Source: Ezakiella peruensis
Lineage (GTDB): Bacteria; Bacillota; Clostridia; Tissierellales; Peptoniphilaceae
Reading direction: 5' to 3'
Length of the DNA stretch: 64,000 nucleotides
NCBI RefSeq assembly: GCF_900215725.1
Contig: NZ_LT962470.1
Coordinates: forward strand, 323,525-387,524
Positions 21,821 to 29,768 of the stretch are shown here, piece after piece. The translations under genes and the position numbers were made by a program. The first letter of the stretch is position 1, and each line of letters opens with the position of its first letter. The notes under the pieces were generated by a model. That model was given only the letters and a program-made list of their open reading frames with translations, ran no database searches and was not told the origin of the DNA.

Positions 21821-22111
21821 TTAATCTCCCTCTACTTCTTCTTTGGAAAGTTCAAGTATATGGTCATAATTAGATATTGTTTCTTCTTCCAGGTAGCTAA
21901 TTCTTTCTTCTAATTCTTCTTGTTTTTCTTCATTTCTGTCATTGTATTCTCCTTGATACATAACAAATTCATTATGACATCTTCCGAGTCTGTTTATTCT
22001 CCTCTTTAAGTTTCTAATCTCTTCATTTCTTTTTTTCTCTTTTAAGATTTCATAAGTTCCTCCCAATAAAATTCCAAATCCCAATAAAGCATAATTTTTC
22101 TTTTTTAACAT
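21821..22111 (-). CDS. Small membrane-anchored coiled-coil protein of the transfer operon
   Basis: 96 aa. A single hydrophobic segment near residues 7-20 (ALLGFGILLGGTYEIL) is followed by a basic stretch and a Glu-rich coiled coil. I do not recognise a named family. It sits between virB6/trbL and prgI, separated by 9 and 1 bp, so it is almost certainly co-translated with the channel genes and probably is an accessory membrane component. AGGAGG precedes its ATG. Confidence 0.55.
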   Translation of the reverse strand: MLKKKNYALLGFGILLGGTYEILKEKKRNEEIRNLKRRINRLGRCHNEFVMYQGEYNDRNEEKQEELEERISYLEEETISNYDHILELSKEEVEGD

Positions 22112-22120
22112 TTATTCCTC

Positions 22121-22984
22121 CTAGTGCGTATTCATAATACTTTTTGCAACTGTTCCACTCTTAAACATCATAAGTCCAAGTAGTAGAGCATATCCTAATA
22201 TACTAAGCAAGCTTGCGTGAATATCTGTAATCTGTACCGTCCTTATTAAAACGGTGTAGATACCTAAACATATCATCAAAAACAAACCTTGTAGTCCCAA
22301 GGCAAAAAGTCCCTTGATATAATTTGTTCCAATCTGACCCCATTCTTTATTTCCCATAGTCGCAAATGGTATGGATGATACTGATGAGTAGACATATATT
22401 TCAAACATACGCCCATATACTATTAAAGTAATAGTTAAAGATATACATTGAATGGCAATCCTTACAAGGCTTGTTTCAACTAATATCATTATTAATGCAC
22501 CAACGTCTTTTTCTTTTAATGTATCAACCATTGCAACTATCTGATCTCCTGAAACAGTGGCAGAAGTAGTGATTACCCCTGCCGCTTTGTTTACAAGATT
22601 TTGTGCCACATCAAAGACTGCCATTGAAAATTCAAATGCATGGCTTGCAAGGTAGACTGCTATAAACATCTTTATAATGTATTTGAAAAACTCAAAAGTG
22701 TCTGTATCATGCATATTATTCTTTTGCATAACCATATTTATGAGTTCAATACATAATACTGCTGTTATGATAAGACCTGCTATTGGAACAATCACATTAT
22801 CATTAATGTTTTTTATGAAGTTATATACTTCTCCATTCCAACCCATTGGTGTTTTACCAACATCAGTTGCAATAACTCCTACCTTGTCATTTATATCTAA
22901 GAACATGGACTCAAGATTTGCTTTGATACCTCCGAGTAGCATATCCTTAAAAAATTCAGTTAGCTTGTCAAAGATACCAAACAT
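22121..22984 (-). CDS. VirB6/TrbL-like polytopic channel protein (CD1112-like)
   Basis: 287 aa. Polytopic inner-membrane protein: an amphipathic N-terminus, then about six hydrophobic segments (near 62-82, 105-125, 163-190, 195-215, 225-250 and 258-275). The sequence around GYALLLGLMMFKSGTVAKSI and the position between the pilin-like gene and prgI match the VirB6/TrbL proteins of CTn-type elements. It forms part of the pore through which DNA crosses the membrane. The assignment rests on topology, length and gene order. Confidence 0.78.
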   Translation of the reverse strand: MFGIFDKLTEFFKDMLLGGIKANLESMFLDINDKVGVIATDVGKTPMGWNGEVYNFIKNINDNVIVPIAGLIITAVLCIELINMVMQKNNMHDTDTFEFFKYIIKMFIAVYLASHAFEFSMAVFDVAQNLVNKAAGVITTSATVSGDQIVAMVDTLKEKDVGALIMILVETSLVRIAIQCISLTITLIVYGRMFEIYVYSSVSSIPFATMGNKEWGQIGTNYIKGLFALGLQGLFLMICLGIYTVLIRTVQITDIHASLLSILGYALLLGLMMFKSGTVAKSIMNTH

Positions 22985-22994
22985 AGACTTTCTC

Positions 22995-23210
22995 CTAATT
23001 TAAAGCATTTGCAAGTAGTGGAATTAATTTAATACCGATTAGTACAATTCCTCCACCAGCCATAAGCTGCTTAATACCTTGAGATTTAGCACCTGGGTTA
23101 TCATTACCATAACCTTCCATTAAGTTAATAACTCCCCATGCTCCTAAACCTGCACCAATTGCAGTTACAAGTGTCTTTAAAACTCCAACTCCAGCTGTAA
23201 AAAATTCCAT
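22995..23210 (-). CDS. Maff2 family small membrane protein (VirB2-pilin-like)
   Basis: 71 aa. Two hydrophobic helices (about residues 8-30 and 48-68) flank a short Gly/Asn-rich loop (EGYGNDNPGAKSQGIKQLM), the pattern of the Maff2 family. These occupy the VirB2 position in CTn-type conjugation modules and are thought to be the pilin-like subunit. The Gly-rich helices (GAGLGAWG, AGGGIVLIG) suit close packing in a filament or pore. 10 bp before virB6/trbL. Confidence 0.8.
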   Translation of the reverse strand: MEFFTAGVGVLKTLVTAIGAGLGAWGVINLMEGYGNDNPGAKSQGIKQLMAGGGIVLIGIKLIPLLANALN

Positions 23211-23211
23211 A

Positions 23212-23526
23212 TTATTCCTCCTCGTTTTCTTTCTCTTTATTTTCTATTTTGTTTAGTGATTTAACTATAAAATTCTTGTAGACCTTATCTCCTTTTTTGT
23301 TTTCTTTGAAATATCCAAAGACATGGATTAGATCTCCTTTTTCAAATTCTTTTACAATTTCTACCTTTTCTCCATATACTGAGCAATTTGTATATTCTTT
23401 GCCCTTTCCATAATTTTTAACAAGAGCAAAATTAGCTACTTGAACATTTTCTCCATCTTTTTCAAATTCTGAAAATTCAGCTTCCTTAACTAAATTTGCA
23501 TTAATATTTATCATTTCTCTATCCAT
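23212..23526 (-). CDS. Single-stranded DNA-binding OB-fold protein of the element
   Basis: 104 aa. Short SSB-like protein: ANFALVKNYGKGKEYTNCSV then YGEKVE and KGDLIHVFGYFKE are the OB-fold core, lacking the acidic DDxPF tail of housekeeping SSB. The core is closely similar to residues 83-175 of the protein at 1042..1698, so the element has two related copies at opposite ends of its operon. It follows a terminator (23559..23590) that separates it from the cargo genes upstream, so its transcription depends on readthrough or a nearby promoter I could not place. Confidence 0.75.
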   Translation of the reverse strand: MDREMININANLVKEAEFSEFEKDGENVQVANFALVKNYGKGKEYTNCSVYGEKVEIVKEFEKGDLIHVFGYFKENKKGDKVYKNFIVKSLNKIENKEKENEEE

Positions 23527-23558
23527 TAATTTCTTCTCCTTGATTTATAAATTTCAAT

Positions 23559-23590
23559 TAAAAAAGCGACTGAACTTATATTTCAATCGC
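23559..23590 (-). terminator. Terminator between cargo and SSB gene
   Basis: GCGACTGAA (23566..23574) and TTCAATCGC (23582..23590) form a 9-bp stem in minus-strand RNA with one G-U pair. It is followed by a T-run in the minus direction (23560..23565). Confidence 0.7.
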
Positions 23591-23615
23591 TAAATGTCTT
23601 ATATATTAAATTGTT

Positions 23616-23642
23616 TTAAGTGGGACTTCTTATCCTTACCAT
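23616..23642 (-). other. Eight-codon frame with a strong ribosome site
   Basis: AGGAGG precedes ATG 23642 by 5 bases, but the frame MVRIRSPT ends after eight codons at 23616..23618. It lies between two terminators. It is either a leader peptide or the stub of a gene cut when the cargo genes were inserted. Confidence 0.35.
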
Positions 23643-23663
23643 ATTAACCTCCTAATTTTGAGT

Positions 23664-23698
23664 ATAAAAAAAGACGATAGAGTTTTTAATTTCTATCG
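23664..23698 (-). terminator. Terminator of the HEPN-nuclease gene
   Basis: CGATAGA (23675..23681) pairs with TCTATCG (23692..23698); minus-strand Ts follow at 23666..23672. It starts 15 bases after the gene's stop codon. Confidence 0.75.
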
Positions 23699-23713
23699 CC
23701 CAAATAATATTTT

Positions 23714-24658
23714 TCATTTAAATGTATTCCCATATTTAATTAGTTCATACTTCTCTATTATATCTACTCCGTTATAGAGTTCTGCTAAAATCCCTGGATA
23801 AATATATATATTATTATTTATTTCCTCAATTTTTATTTCATGGTTAGATATGTTTGGAAACACATCTTTTCCTTTTAATTCTATTAATTTAATTACTTTA
23901 TGTTTATCTTTTTTTGAAGATTTACTTTCCTCTAATCGAATCAATCTTCTTATGTTCTCTATGTTTGACACGTATTTTAAATCAATAAAATAGTTGAGAT
24001 TATCTTTACTCAAAATAAAGTCATGTCTATAATTTGTATTAAAGGAAGTAATTTTATAACCTAGTTTTTCAAACCCAACATGCAAAATTTTTTCTAAAGT
24101 AATACCAAAGTGATTAGATGGATCTATATAATTTAATGATTTATATAATTCTGTAGGATATAATTTTATTATTGTATTAATTTTATTATCCCATGGATTT
24201 TTGTCATAGCCAATGATCAAACCATTTACAATATTAAAATTTCCATGAGCTAAAATATTCCTCATATGACTTAAAAACTTTACTGGTTTAGAAAGGTTTT
24301 TAGTATCTGCTATATAAATTTTTTGACAATTTACACATATATCTTTAAATTTAGGGTTACCTCCCTCATAACTGTCAATATATTCAGAAATAATATCTAT
24401 TGGTAATTTAGGTTGATCATAAAAAAATATATCATCTGAATTCATTTTTAAACCATTCTGTATAAATTCCATAACAATATCTTCATAAGTTTTATTAAAT
24501 ATTATTGGATTTGATAAACTCTGCCTAGAAGTTTTTACTTCTGGAGAATACCATAACAAGAATGATAACGATAAAAATAGTTCTTGAATATCTTTCATTG
24601 GTACAGGTTCGTGTTTAATGCTAATTGAAACCTTTTTAGGACTTTTACAACATCTCAT
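23714..24658 (-). CDS. Putative defence protein: HEPN-like domain fused to a PD-(D/E)XK-like nuclease
   Basis: 314 aa, no named family recognised. Residues about 120-150 contain MRNILAHGNFN, with the R-x4-H signature (Arg133, His138) and trailing G-N of HEPN ribonuclease domains. Residues about 185-230 read ITLEKILHVGFEKLGYKI, then HDF (Asp213) and FIDLKYV (Asp226, Lys228), the order expected of a PD-(D/E)XK restriction-type nuclease. A Cys pair (CVNC, about 108-111) lies between. A strong AAGGAGG precedes ATG, and the gene has its own terminator. It interrupts the conserved transfer gene order, as cargo does. Both domain calls are by eye; function as an antiphage or toxin gene is inference. 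Confidence 0.55.
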   Translation of the reverse strand: MRCCKSPKKVSISIKHEPVPMKDIQELFLSLSFLLWYSPEVKTSRQSLSNPIIFNKTYEDIVMEFIQNGLKMNSDDIFFYDQPKLPIDIISEYIDSYEGGNPKFKDICVNCQKIYIADTKNLSKPVKFLSHMRNILAHGNFNIVNGLIIGYDKNPWDNKINTIIKLYPTELYKSLNYIDPSNHFGITLEKILHVGFEKLGYKITSFNTNYRHDFILSKDNLNYFIDLKYVSNIENIRRLIRLEESKSSKKDKHKVIKLIELKGKDVFPNISNHEIKIEEINNNIYIYPGILAELYNGVDIIEKYELIKYGNTFK

Positions 24659-24769
24659 ATATTACCTCCTTAGTTATACACATAAAAACTATATCAAAAA
24701 TTCTTTTGTCTATTATTAATTTATAATCTTGTAATCAAACTGTTGCTATTTAATTTTAGATTATTATTT

Positions 24770-25045
24770 TTAGTCTTCTAAAATCGATACTTCAAGGTCT
24801 ATCGCTTTAAATTTAACATTTATTCCTACTTCTTCTTTTACTGTTTTTTCGAATAACTCAGCTATATCATATGGGGACATATCATATATATCTTCATACC
24901 ATTCATTACTTTCATTGTACATTGTCCCACATATTGCTTCAATATAATTTTTCTTATCCATTGTGAGTTCTGTATCACTTTCTAGAATAAACTGCTCCCC
25001 ATTTATATTTAATATAATTAAAGATAATTTTCTATTTTCACACAT
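24770..25045 (-). CDS. Hypothetical acidic 91-aa protein
   Basis: Small acidic protein with no recognised family. It starts with a beta-like stretch (KLSLIILNINGEQFILES) and ends with GINVKFKAIDLEVSILED, with a helical centre. It is 18 bp downstream of the coupling protein gene and 111 bp upstream of the HEPN-nuclease gene. Its acidity and position would suit an inhibitor of that protein, but it may equally be an ordinary small element gene. The start ATG is preceded by only a weak GGAG-like site (TGGAGAAAGCAAA). Confidence 0.5.
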   Translation of the reverse strand: MCENRKLSLIILNINGEQFILESDTELTMDKKNYIEAICGTMYNESNEWYEDIYDMSPYDIAELFEKTVKEEVGINVKFKAIDLEVSILED

Positions 25046-25063
25046 TTTGCTTTCTCCATAAAA

Positions 25064-26860
25064 TCAAATGTTTAACCTATTTATTTTATAACTTGATTTT
25101 AACTTTACCTTATCTCTATTTGTTAGATACTCTTCCACATCAAACAAGTTCTTCTTATCATAATCTTCCAACAACTTGTAATTTTTATGCTTTGTAATAT
25201 CAAACTTATCTGATAAGAAAGGTCTAACTCCTCTTAACTGATAAATACACTTACCACCATCCATTACAGTTATTTCATCTTGGCTCATAAGTTCCTTGCC
25301 AGTTTTTTGGTAATTTAGACCAAAAGATTTTTGATTTGATCTTGTTTCTGATGTGTTATATAGGTCTATGGTTTCTTTTCCTAAGGTTTCTGATAATTCT
25401 TTTACTGTTGTTTTTTCTTTTCCTCCTAAAAAGAGTGTAGAGTCGCAGTTACCAACTATTGTATCTGCATGGTCTTTATAGATTGCTTTTAACTGAGATT
25501 GTGCTTGCAGTATTATACTTGCTGATATTTCTCTTGAACGAATTGTCGCTATTAATTTTTCAAATTTAGGAATCAAACCTATATTTGCAAACTCATCAAG
25601 TAGACATCTTACATGAACTGGAAGTCTTCCACCATACACATCATCTGCCTTATCACATAGTAGATTAAATAATTGAGAATACATTATTGAAACTACAAAG
25701 TTAAAAGTATCGTCAGTATCTGATATTATTACGAACAAAGCTGTTTTCCTATCTCCAATTTTATCAAGCTCTAATTCATCTTCACTCATTAGCTCTCTAA
25801 GCTCTCTTATATCAAAAGGTGCAAGTCTTGCTCCACAAGATATTAGAATTGATTTGGCAGTTTTTCCTGCTGCCAGTTTATATTTCTTGTATTGCTTAAC
25901 TGCAAAATGACTTGGGTCTTTCTTTTCTAGAGCTTCAAAGAGCCTATCAATTGGGTTCATATAGGTTTCGTCATCTTCTCTAACTTCACTTGCGTCAATC
26001 ATATCTAAAAGCGTTTTAAAGTTCTTTTCTTCTTCTGGTGCTTCATAATAGATATAACCAATAAGGGCAGTGTAATATAGCTTCTCAGCCTTTACCCAAA
26101 AATCTTCTCCTGCCTTTTCTCCATCTCCCTTAGTATTAGCAATTATAGTTTGGACAAGTTTTAAAATATCTTTTTCACTTCTCAAATAGGCAAATGGATT
26201 GTATTTCATGGACTTTTTGAAGTTTATTGTATTTAATATTTTTATATCATATCCATTTTCATAGAGCATTTTCCCACACTCTAACACAAGCGTGCCTTTA
26301 GGGTCTGTTACTACATAGGAAGAGTGCATTTGCATTAGGTTTGGCTTTACATAAAATCTTGTTTTACCTGATCCAGAACCACCTATTACTAATACATTTT
26401 TATTTCTAGCATATTTGGGATTTTTAGGTCTTGAGTTCATTGTAAGTCTTTCAGTATTAGTTATGAGAACATTGTTTTCAAACTTAGGGTCTATATATGG
26501 AGCAATATCCTTACTTTCTCCCCATCTTGCAGATCCATATTCTTTGCCTTGCCTATATTTCTTTTTATTTTTTCCTTTGCTATAAACAATTAGCTTAACA
26601 AGACCAGCAACTGAAATACCTACTAACAAGTCCCTTGGATTAAGGCTCGGTATATAAGATAAAGTTCCTATATCAGAAATTCCCACCATTAATCTATCAA
26701 TAATATCTCCTCCTACATAAGAATTGATGTGCTTAGAAAGGATATTTCCAATGTAGAAAAATGATAGATAAGGAATGTTTGATAATATAAATTTCTTTGG
26801 GTTGTCTATTTTAATTAAGTTTTTAATATCAGAAAGAATGGCTTCTAATATCTTATTCAT
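25064..26860 (-). CDS. Type IV coupling protein (VirD4/TraG family)
   Basis: 598 aa. Hexameric ATPase that hands the relaxosome to the secretion channel. Two N-terminal hydrophobic segments (about 23-40 and 83-98) anchor it. Walker A is VIGGSGSGKTRF near residue 162, followed by VVTDPKGTL; the Walker B region is RCLLDEFANIG near 430, and ILQAQSQLKAIY follows, all VirD4/TraG hallmarks. It overlaps the BRO/KilAC gene by 8 bp. The length is typical of PcfC-like proteins in Gram-positive ICEs. Confidence 0.9.
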   Translation of the reverse strand: MNKILEAILSDIKNLIKIDNPKKFILSNIPYLSFFYIGNILSKHINSYVGGDIIDRLMVGISDIGTLSYIPSLNPRDLLVGISVAGLVKLIVYSKGKNKKKYRQGKEYGSARWGESKDIAPYIDPKFENNVLITNTERLTMNSRPKNPKYARNKNVLVIGGSGSGKTRFYVKPNLMQMHSSYVVTDPKGTLVLECGKMLYENGYDIKILNTINFKKSMKYNPFAYLRSEKDILKLVQTIIANTKGDGEKAGEDFWVKAEKLYYTALIGYIYYEAPEEEKNFKTLLDMIDASEVREDDETYMNPIDRLFEALEKKDPSHFAVKQYKKYKLAAGKTAKSILISCGARLAPFDIRELRELMSEDELELDKIGDRKTALFVIISDTDDTFNFVVSIMYSQLFNLLCDKADDVYGGRLPVHVRCLLDEFANIGLIPKFEKLIATIRSREISASIILQAQSQLKAIYKDHADTIVGNCDSTLFLGGKEKTTVKELSETLGKETIDLYNTSETRSNQKSFGLNYQKTGKELMSQDEITVMDGGKCIYQLRGVRPFLSDKFDITKHKNYKLLEDYDKKNLFDVEEYLTNRDKVKLKSSYKINRLNI

Positions 26861-27587
26861 CGTAGAAACCTTCGCTATCTAATAAAATTAGTAGGTAGTG
26901 TATTCCTTTTGGTGTTATAAATGTTTGTATTCCTACAAGTGTACCTAGTGGATCAACCCATTCCTTTACTTCAAAATATCCCTTGTTCTTATCTGAATAT
27001 GGTAAGAGTTTCTTTTTCTTATCTCTATAAATTAATCCTTTATCCATTAAAAAACTTATAAATTGATTTTGTGGTATTCCTAACTCTTTGGCAGTATTTC
27101 TAAAGTTTGTAAGTAGGTTGTAATCTACTAATTTGTCATAATAATCTGCCTTTGGTTTTAATTCTTCAATCTCTTCTTCTCTTTCGGCAATAATTCTATT
27201 GGCTACCAGAATTGCATCTGCAAGTAACTCTTCATTAGTTTTCTTTTCTTGCCCTATTATATATCCTCCATTCTTTCTAATACTTGGTAAGACTTCTCTA
27301 GTTACCCAAGCTTTGAATATTTTTGCTTGTGGTAGTTTTGATGAGAGGATAAGTGAATACAATCCTGACTCATTAATTATTGAAATATTCTGTATTCCTC
27401 CAGGGGTGTTCCATTTCGTTACACCCTTATCTTCTTCATCTACATGGTCATAAATAGCTTTTCTTGGATTGACATAACCTAACATAGTTGCTACTTCATT
27501 TGCTATAAAGAAAAACTCACCGTCTTTTTCTATAACAGTGAGTTTCCCAAAATTCTTATTTTCAAATGTTTTTAAATTACTTATCAT
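26853..27587 (-). CDS. BRO-N/KilAC phage antirepressor-type protein
   Basis: 244 aa. Residues 1-100 form a BRO-N domain (FFIANEVATMLGYVNPRKAI, then DHVDEEDKG and INESGLYSLILSS), a DNA-binding module of phage antirepressors. Residues about 130-244 resemble the KilAC domain (KADYYDKLVD then FRNTAKELGI). It is placed between pcfB and the coupling protein gene with 4- and 8-bp overlaps, so it is expressed with the transfer genes rather than from a phage-like switch. It may control element gene expression or plasmid-like replication. Its presence inside a conjugation operon is noteworthy. Confidence 0.85.
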   Translation of the reverse strand: MISNLKTFENKNFGKLTVIEKDGEFFFIANEVATMLGYVNPRKAIYDHVDEEDKGVTKWNTPGGIQNISIINESGLYSLILSSKLPQAKIFKAWVTREVLPSIRKNGGYIIGQEKKTNEELLADAILVANRIIAEREEEIEELKPKADYYDKLVDYNLLTNFRNTAKELGIPQNQFISFLMDKGLIYRDKKKKLLPYSDKNKGYFEVKEWVDPLGTLVGIQTFITPKGIHYLLILLDSEGFYDE

Positions 27588-28069
27588 AAGCTTTGCTCCT
27601 TATGTTTATTTTTAACTTTATCTTTGCTGATGGTGTCCTTAGCCATATTTTTAAACTTATTTATAGACTTCGTTATTGAATCTTTTCTATCGGCCTTTCT
27701 TTCAGAAGCCTTAACTGCTTTTTTAAAGGCATGTTCCATTACCTTTATATCCTTAGATTGAAAAAACACAGAGTGGTTGCCAGTTTCCTTATCTTTCATA
27801 ACAGAAAACTTCACTCCATGTTTATTTAAAATTTTCTTTAATTCTTTTAACTCAGGATCCTTTAGATTAATTTCTTCTAACTGTCCCTTTTTAACCATAT
27901 CTTTTAGTTTTACTTCTTCTCCATTATTTTTTATTACATTTTTCAAGCCTCCTTGTTCTTCTATTTGCTTGTGTACTTTCTTTAAGGCATCAAGAATTGC
28001 TTTACTTGTTGCTTTTGCAAGTCTTACTTCAAGATTAAGACTTGACCTTGATACTTCTTCATTAATCAT
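27584..28069 (-). CDS. pcfB: PcfB family (DUF3801) mobilisation protein
   Basis: 161 aa. Basic, helical protein of the PcfB/DUF3801 family, shown by the pattern LAKATSKAILDALKK, ELKKILNKHGVKFSVMKDKE and VFFQSKDIKVMEHAFK. PcfB assists loading of the relaxase complex onto the coupling protein in pCF10-type systems. The C-terminus is Lys-rich. It overlaps the DnaC-like gene by 8 bp and the BRO gene by 4 bp. No relaxase gene is next to it in this window. Confidence 0.8.
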   Translation of the reverse strand: MINEEVSRSSLNLEVRLAKATSKAILDALKKVHKQIEEQGGLKNVIKNNGEEVKLKDMVKKGQLEEINLKDPELKELKKILNKHGVKFSVMKDKETGNHSVFFQSKDIKVMEHAFKKAVKASERKADRKDSITKSINKFKNMAKDTISKDKVKNKHKEQSL

Positions 28070-28889
28070 CTATTCCACCTCCATATAAAAGTAACTCTTT
28101 GTATTTTCTTAACTTCTCTTGATGGATTTTTCTTCTAAAATCTTCTCCTGTAACTTTAACTGGAATTGTCATTTCAAGTATTCTTGAATATATCCTCTGA
28201 TACTCAAGGTCAATATTAGGATTTTGAATAATTTCCAATGATAAGTTTGTAGTAAAAATTGTCGGCTTACCCTTTAAGTATCTTGAGTTTATAATGTTAT
28301 ATACTTGCTCTCTTGCATAAGATGTATCCCTTTCAATTCCAAGGTCATCTAAGATTAACAAAGGAATATTAGAGAGGTTACTTATTATTTCATTTGAATC
28401 AACCTTAAATGCAGATTTTTGTATTTGATTTATAACCTGAGATAAATTCATAATCTTAACTTTAACTTGTTCTCTTTCAATTAATTCATTTGCAATAGAA
28501 CAAGCAAGATAAGTCTTTCCACTGCCAACATCTCCATAAAATAAAAGTCCAACATTGTCTTCCTTCATTTGTTCAAAGCTTTTGGCATAATTATATGCAA
28601 CCTTATAGGCTTGACCTTTTTCATTTAAGAATCTCTCAAAATTATATTGGTGTTGGATAGGCGATGAGAAGCAATCTCTTTTCAGCGATGATATTTTCAT
28701 CAGTCTTTCTCTTTCTTCATTTTCCTTATCTCTTTTTATTTCACATTCACATTTAATTCTGGGAATAAACTTTGTAAATCCAAGGTCAAGTAATTCTCCA
28801 TCGACTCTTTTACCACAGACCTTGCAATAAATATGTCCATTCCTTTCAACATCATTTTCTCTTAATACAAAATCTTTTAAGTTCTTCAT
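28062..28889 (-). CDS. DnaC/IstB-like AAA+ helicase loader
   Basis: 275 aa. AAA+ ATPase expected to load the replicative helicase on the excised element. The N-terminus carries a zinc-finger-like set of cysteines (YCKVCGKRV, then IKCECEIK). Walker A is FYGDVGSGKTYLA near residue 124, Walker B is LLILDDLGIE near 180, and sensor 1 is IFTTNLS. It overlaps the replication initiator by 4 bp and pcfB by 8 bp. Initiator plus loader implies plasmid-like replication of the circular intermediate. Confidence 0.85.
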   Translation of the reverse strand: MKNLKDFVLRENDVERNGHIYCKVCGKRVDGELLDLGFTKFIPRIKCECEIKRDKENEERERLMKISSLKRDCFSSPIQHQYNFERFLNEKGQAYKVAYNYAKSFEQMKEDNVGLLFYGDVGSGKTYLACSIANELIEREQVKVKIMNLSQVINQIQKSAFKVDSNEIISNLSNIPLLILDDLGIERDTSYAREQVYNIINSRYLKGKPTIFTTNLSLEIIQNPNIDLEYQRIYSRILEMTIPVKVTGEDFRRKIHQEKLRKYKELLLYGGGIDD

Positions 28890-29659
28890 AAACTCTCTCC
28901 TATATCGTAATTCATTTTCCTTGTTGTATTATCATTAATGTTTTTTGCCTGATCATTAAGATACCAATTGATTATCGTTGCCTTGTGATCTTGATAAACT
29001 CTGTTATTTGCTTTCATATATGACGAGAGCCTATCAATGTATTCACTAATTCTGCTCCCCAACTCATTTGTTAAGTCCTTGTATTCTTCATCAGTCAAAA
29101 ATATATTTTTATATATTCCATAAGGCTTTTGTCCCTTACTAAAATCATTCTTTCTTAACTCATTATTACTAATATTGTTATAGTTACCTTCCGATTTTCG
29201 AAAATCTTGACTTTCGATATTCGAATCTCTTGAATTTCGATTATCGAACTTCTGGAATTTTGTTTTTCGAACTTCTTGATTTTTTATTTCCACATTATTA
29301 AATATGCTCATAAAGTCTTTAACATAAATTCTGTTAGGCTTTCCCAATCCTTGTCTTTTCTTTTCAATCAGTCCTATTCCTGATTTAATATCAAGTTCAG
29401 CTATTAATTTATTCGCTTTTTCACTCGCACAATTAAATTGATCTTTTATGCTTTCAATTGTGTAATAAATAAAGACTTTTCCGTCTTCATCTATCCAGCC
29501 ATTTTTATATGAAAGACCCATTCGATTAAGCATATATGAATACAAAACTTTAGCTTCAATAGAAATGCTCTCAAAAATCTCATCTTCCATTAATACCATA
29601 GGTAACCTAATGAAGTTATACATCTCAGATTGCCTATTATAAAAATAATCAAAATTCAT
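28886..29659 (-). CDS. RepA-N-type replication initiator protein
   Basis: 257 aa. The first 115 residues match the RepA_N initiator fold found at the head of many Firmicute ICE operons and plasmids (FIRLPMVLMEDEIFESISIE, then AKVLYSYMLNRM and RIYVKDF). The C-terminal third has the short conserved end (INWYLNDQAK). AAAGGAGG stands 5 bases before the ATG. It is the first gene of the element's long operon, directly after an attenuator-like terminator (29682..29711). It is expected to bind an origin inside or near this gene. Confidence 0.85.
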   Translation of the reverse strand: MNFDYFYNRQSEMYNFIRLPMVLMEDEIFESISIEAKVLYSYMLNRMGLSYKNGWIDEDGKVFIYYTIESIKDQFNCASEKANKLIAELDIKSGIGLIEKKRQGLGKPNRIYVKDFMSIFNNVEIKNQEVRKTKFQKFDNRNSRDSNIESQDFRKSEGNYNNISNNELRKNDFSKGQKPYGIYKNIFLTDEEYKDLTNELGSRISEYIDRLSSYMKANNRVYQDHKATIINWYLNDQAKNINDNTTRKMNYDIGESL

Positions 29660-29681
29660 TCTCGCCTCCTTTCTTAGAAAT

Positions 29682-29711
29682 AAAAAAAGAGCAGCCTTAT
29701 TTAAGCTACTC
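29682..29711 (-). terminator. Leader terminator upstream of the replication initiator
   Basis: GAGTAGC and GCTGCTC (minus strand; plus positions 29705..29711 and 29689..29695) form a 7-bp stem with one G-U pair, followed by seven Ts (29682..29688). The ribosome site of the first operon gene begins about 13 bases later, leaving no room for a promoter in between. It therefore looks like an attenuator. Confidence 0.7.
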
Positions 29712-29768
29712 TTGTAGAAAGTATAAAATGGGTTTTTTCTTATTATATTTTTCTTTGTGTCTCCTCAT
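29706..29768 (-). CDS. 20-codon leader frame ending in the attenuator stem
   Basis: ATG 29768 overlaps the TGA of the preceding frame (ATGA), and the 20-codon frame (MRRHKEKYNKKKPILY then FLQE) ends at TAG 29706..29708 inside the 5' arm of the terminator. The peptide is rich in Lys and Arg codons. A ribosome reaching the end would cover the stem and should prevent termination, the classical leader-peptide design. No strong Shine-Dalgarno is visible, so expression would rely on coupling. Function is inference. Confidence 0.45.
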   Translation of the reverse strand: MRRHKEKYNKKKPILYFLQE

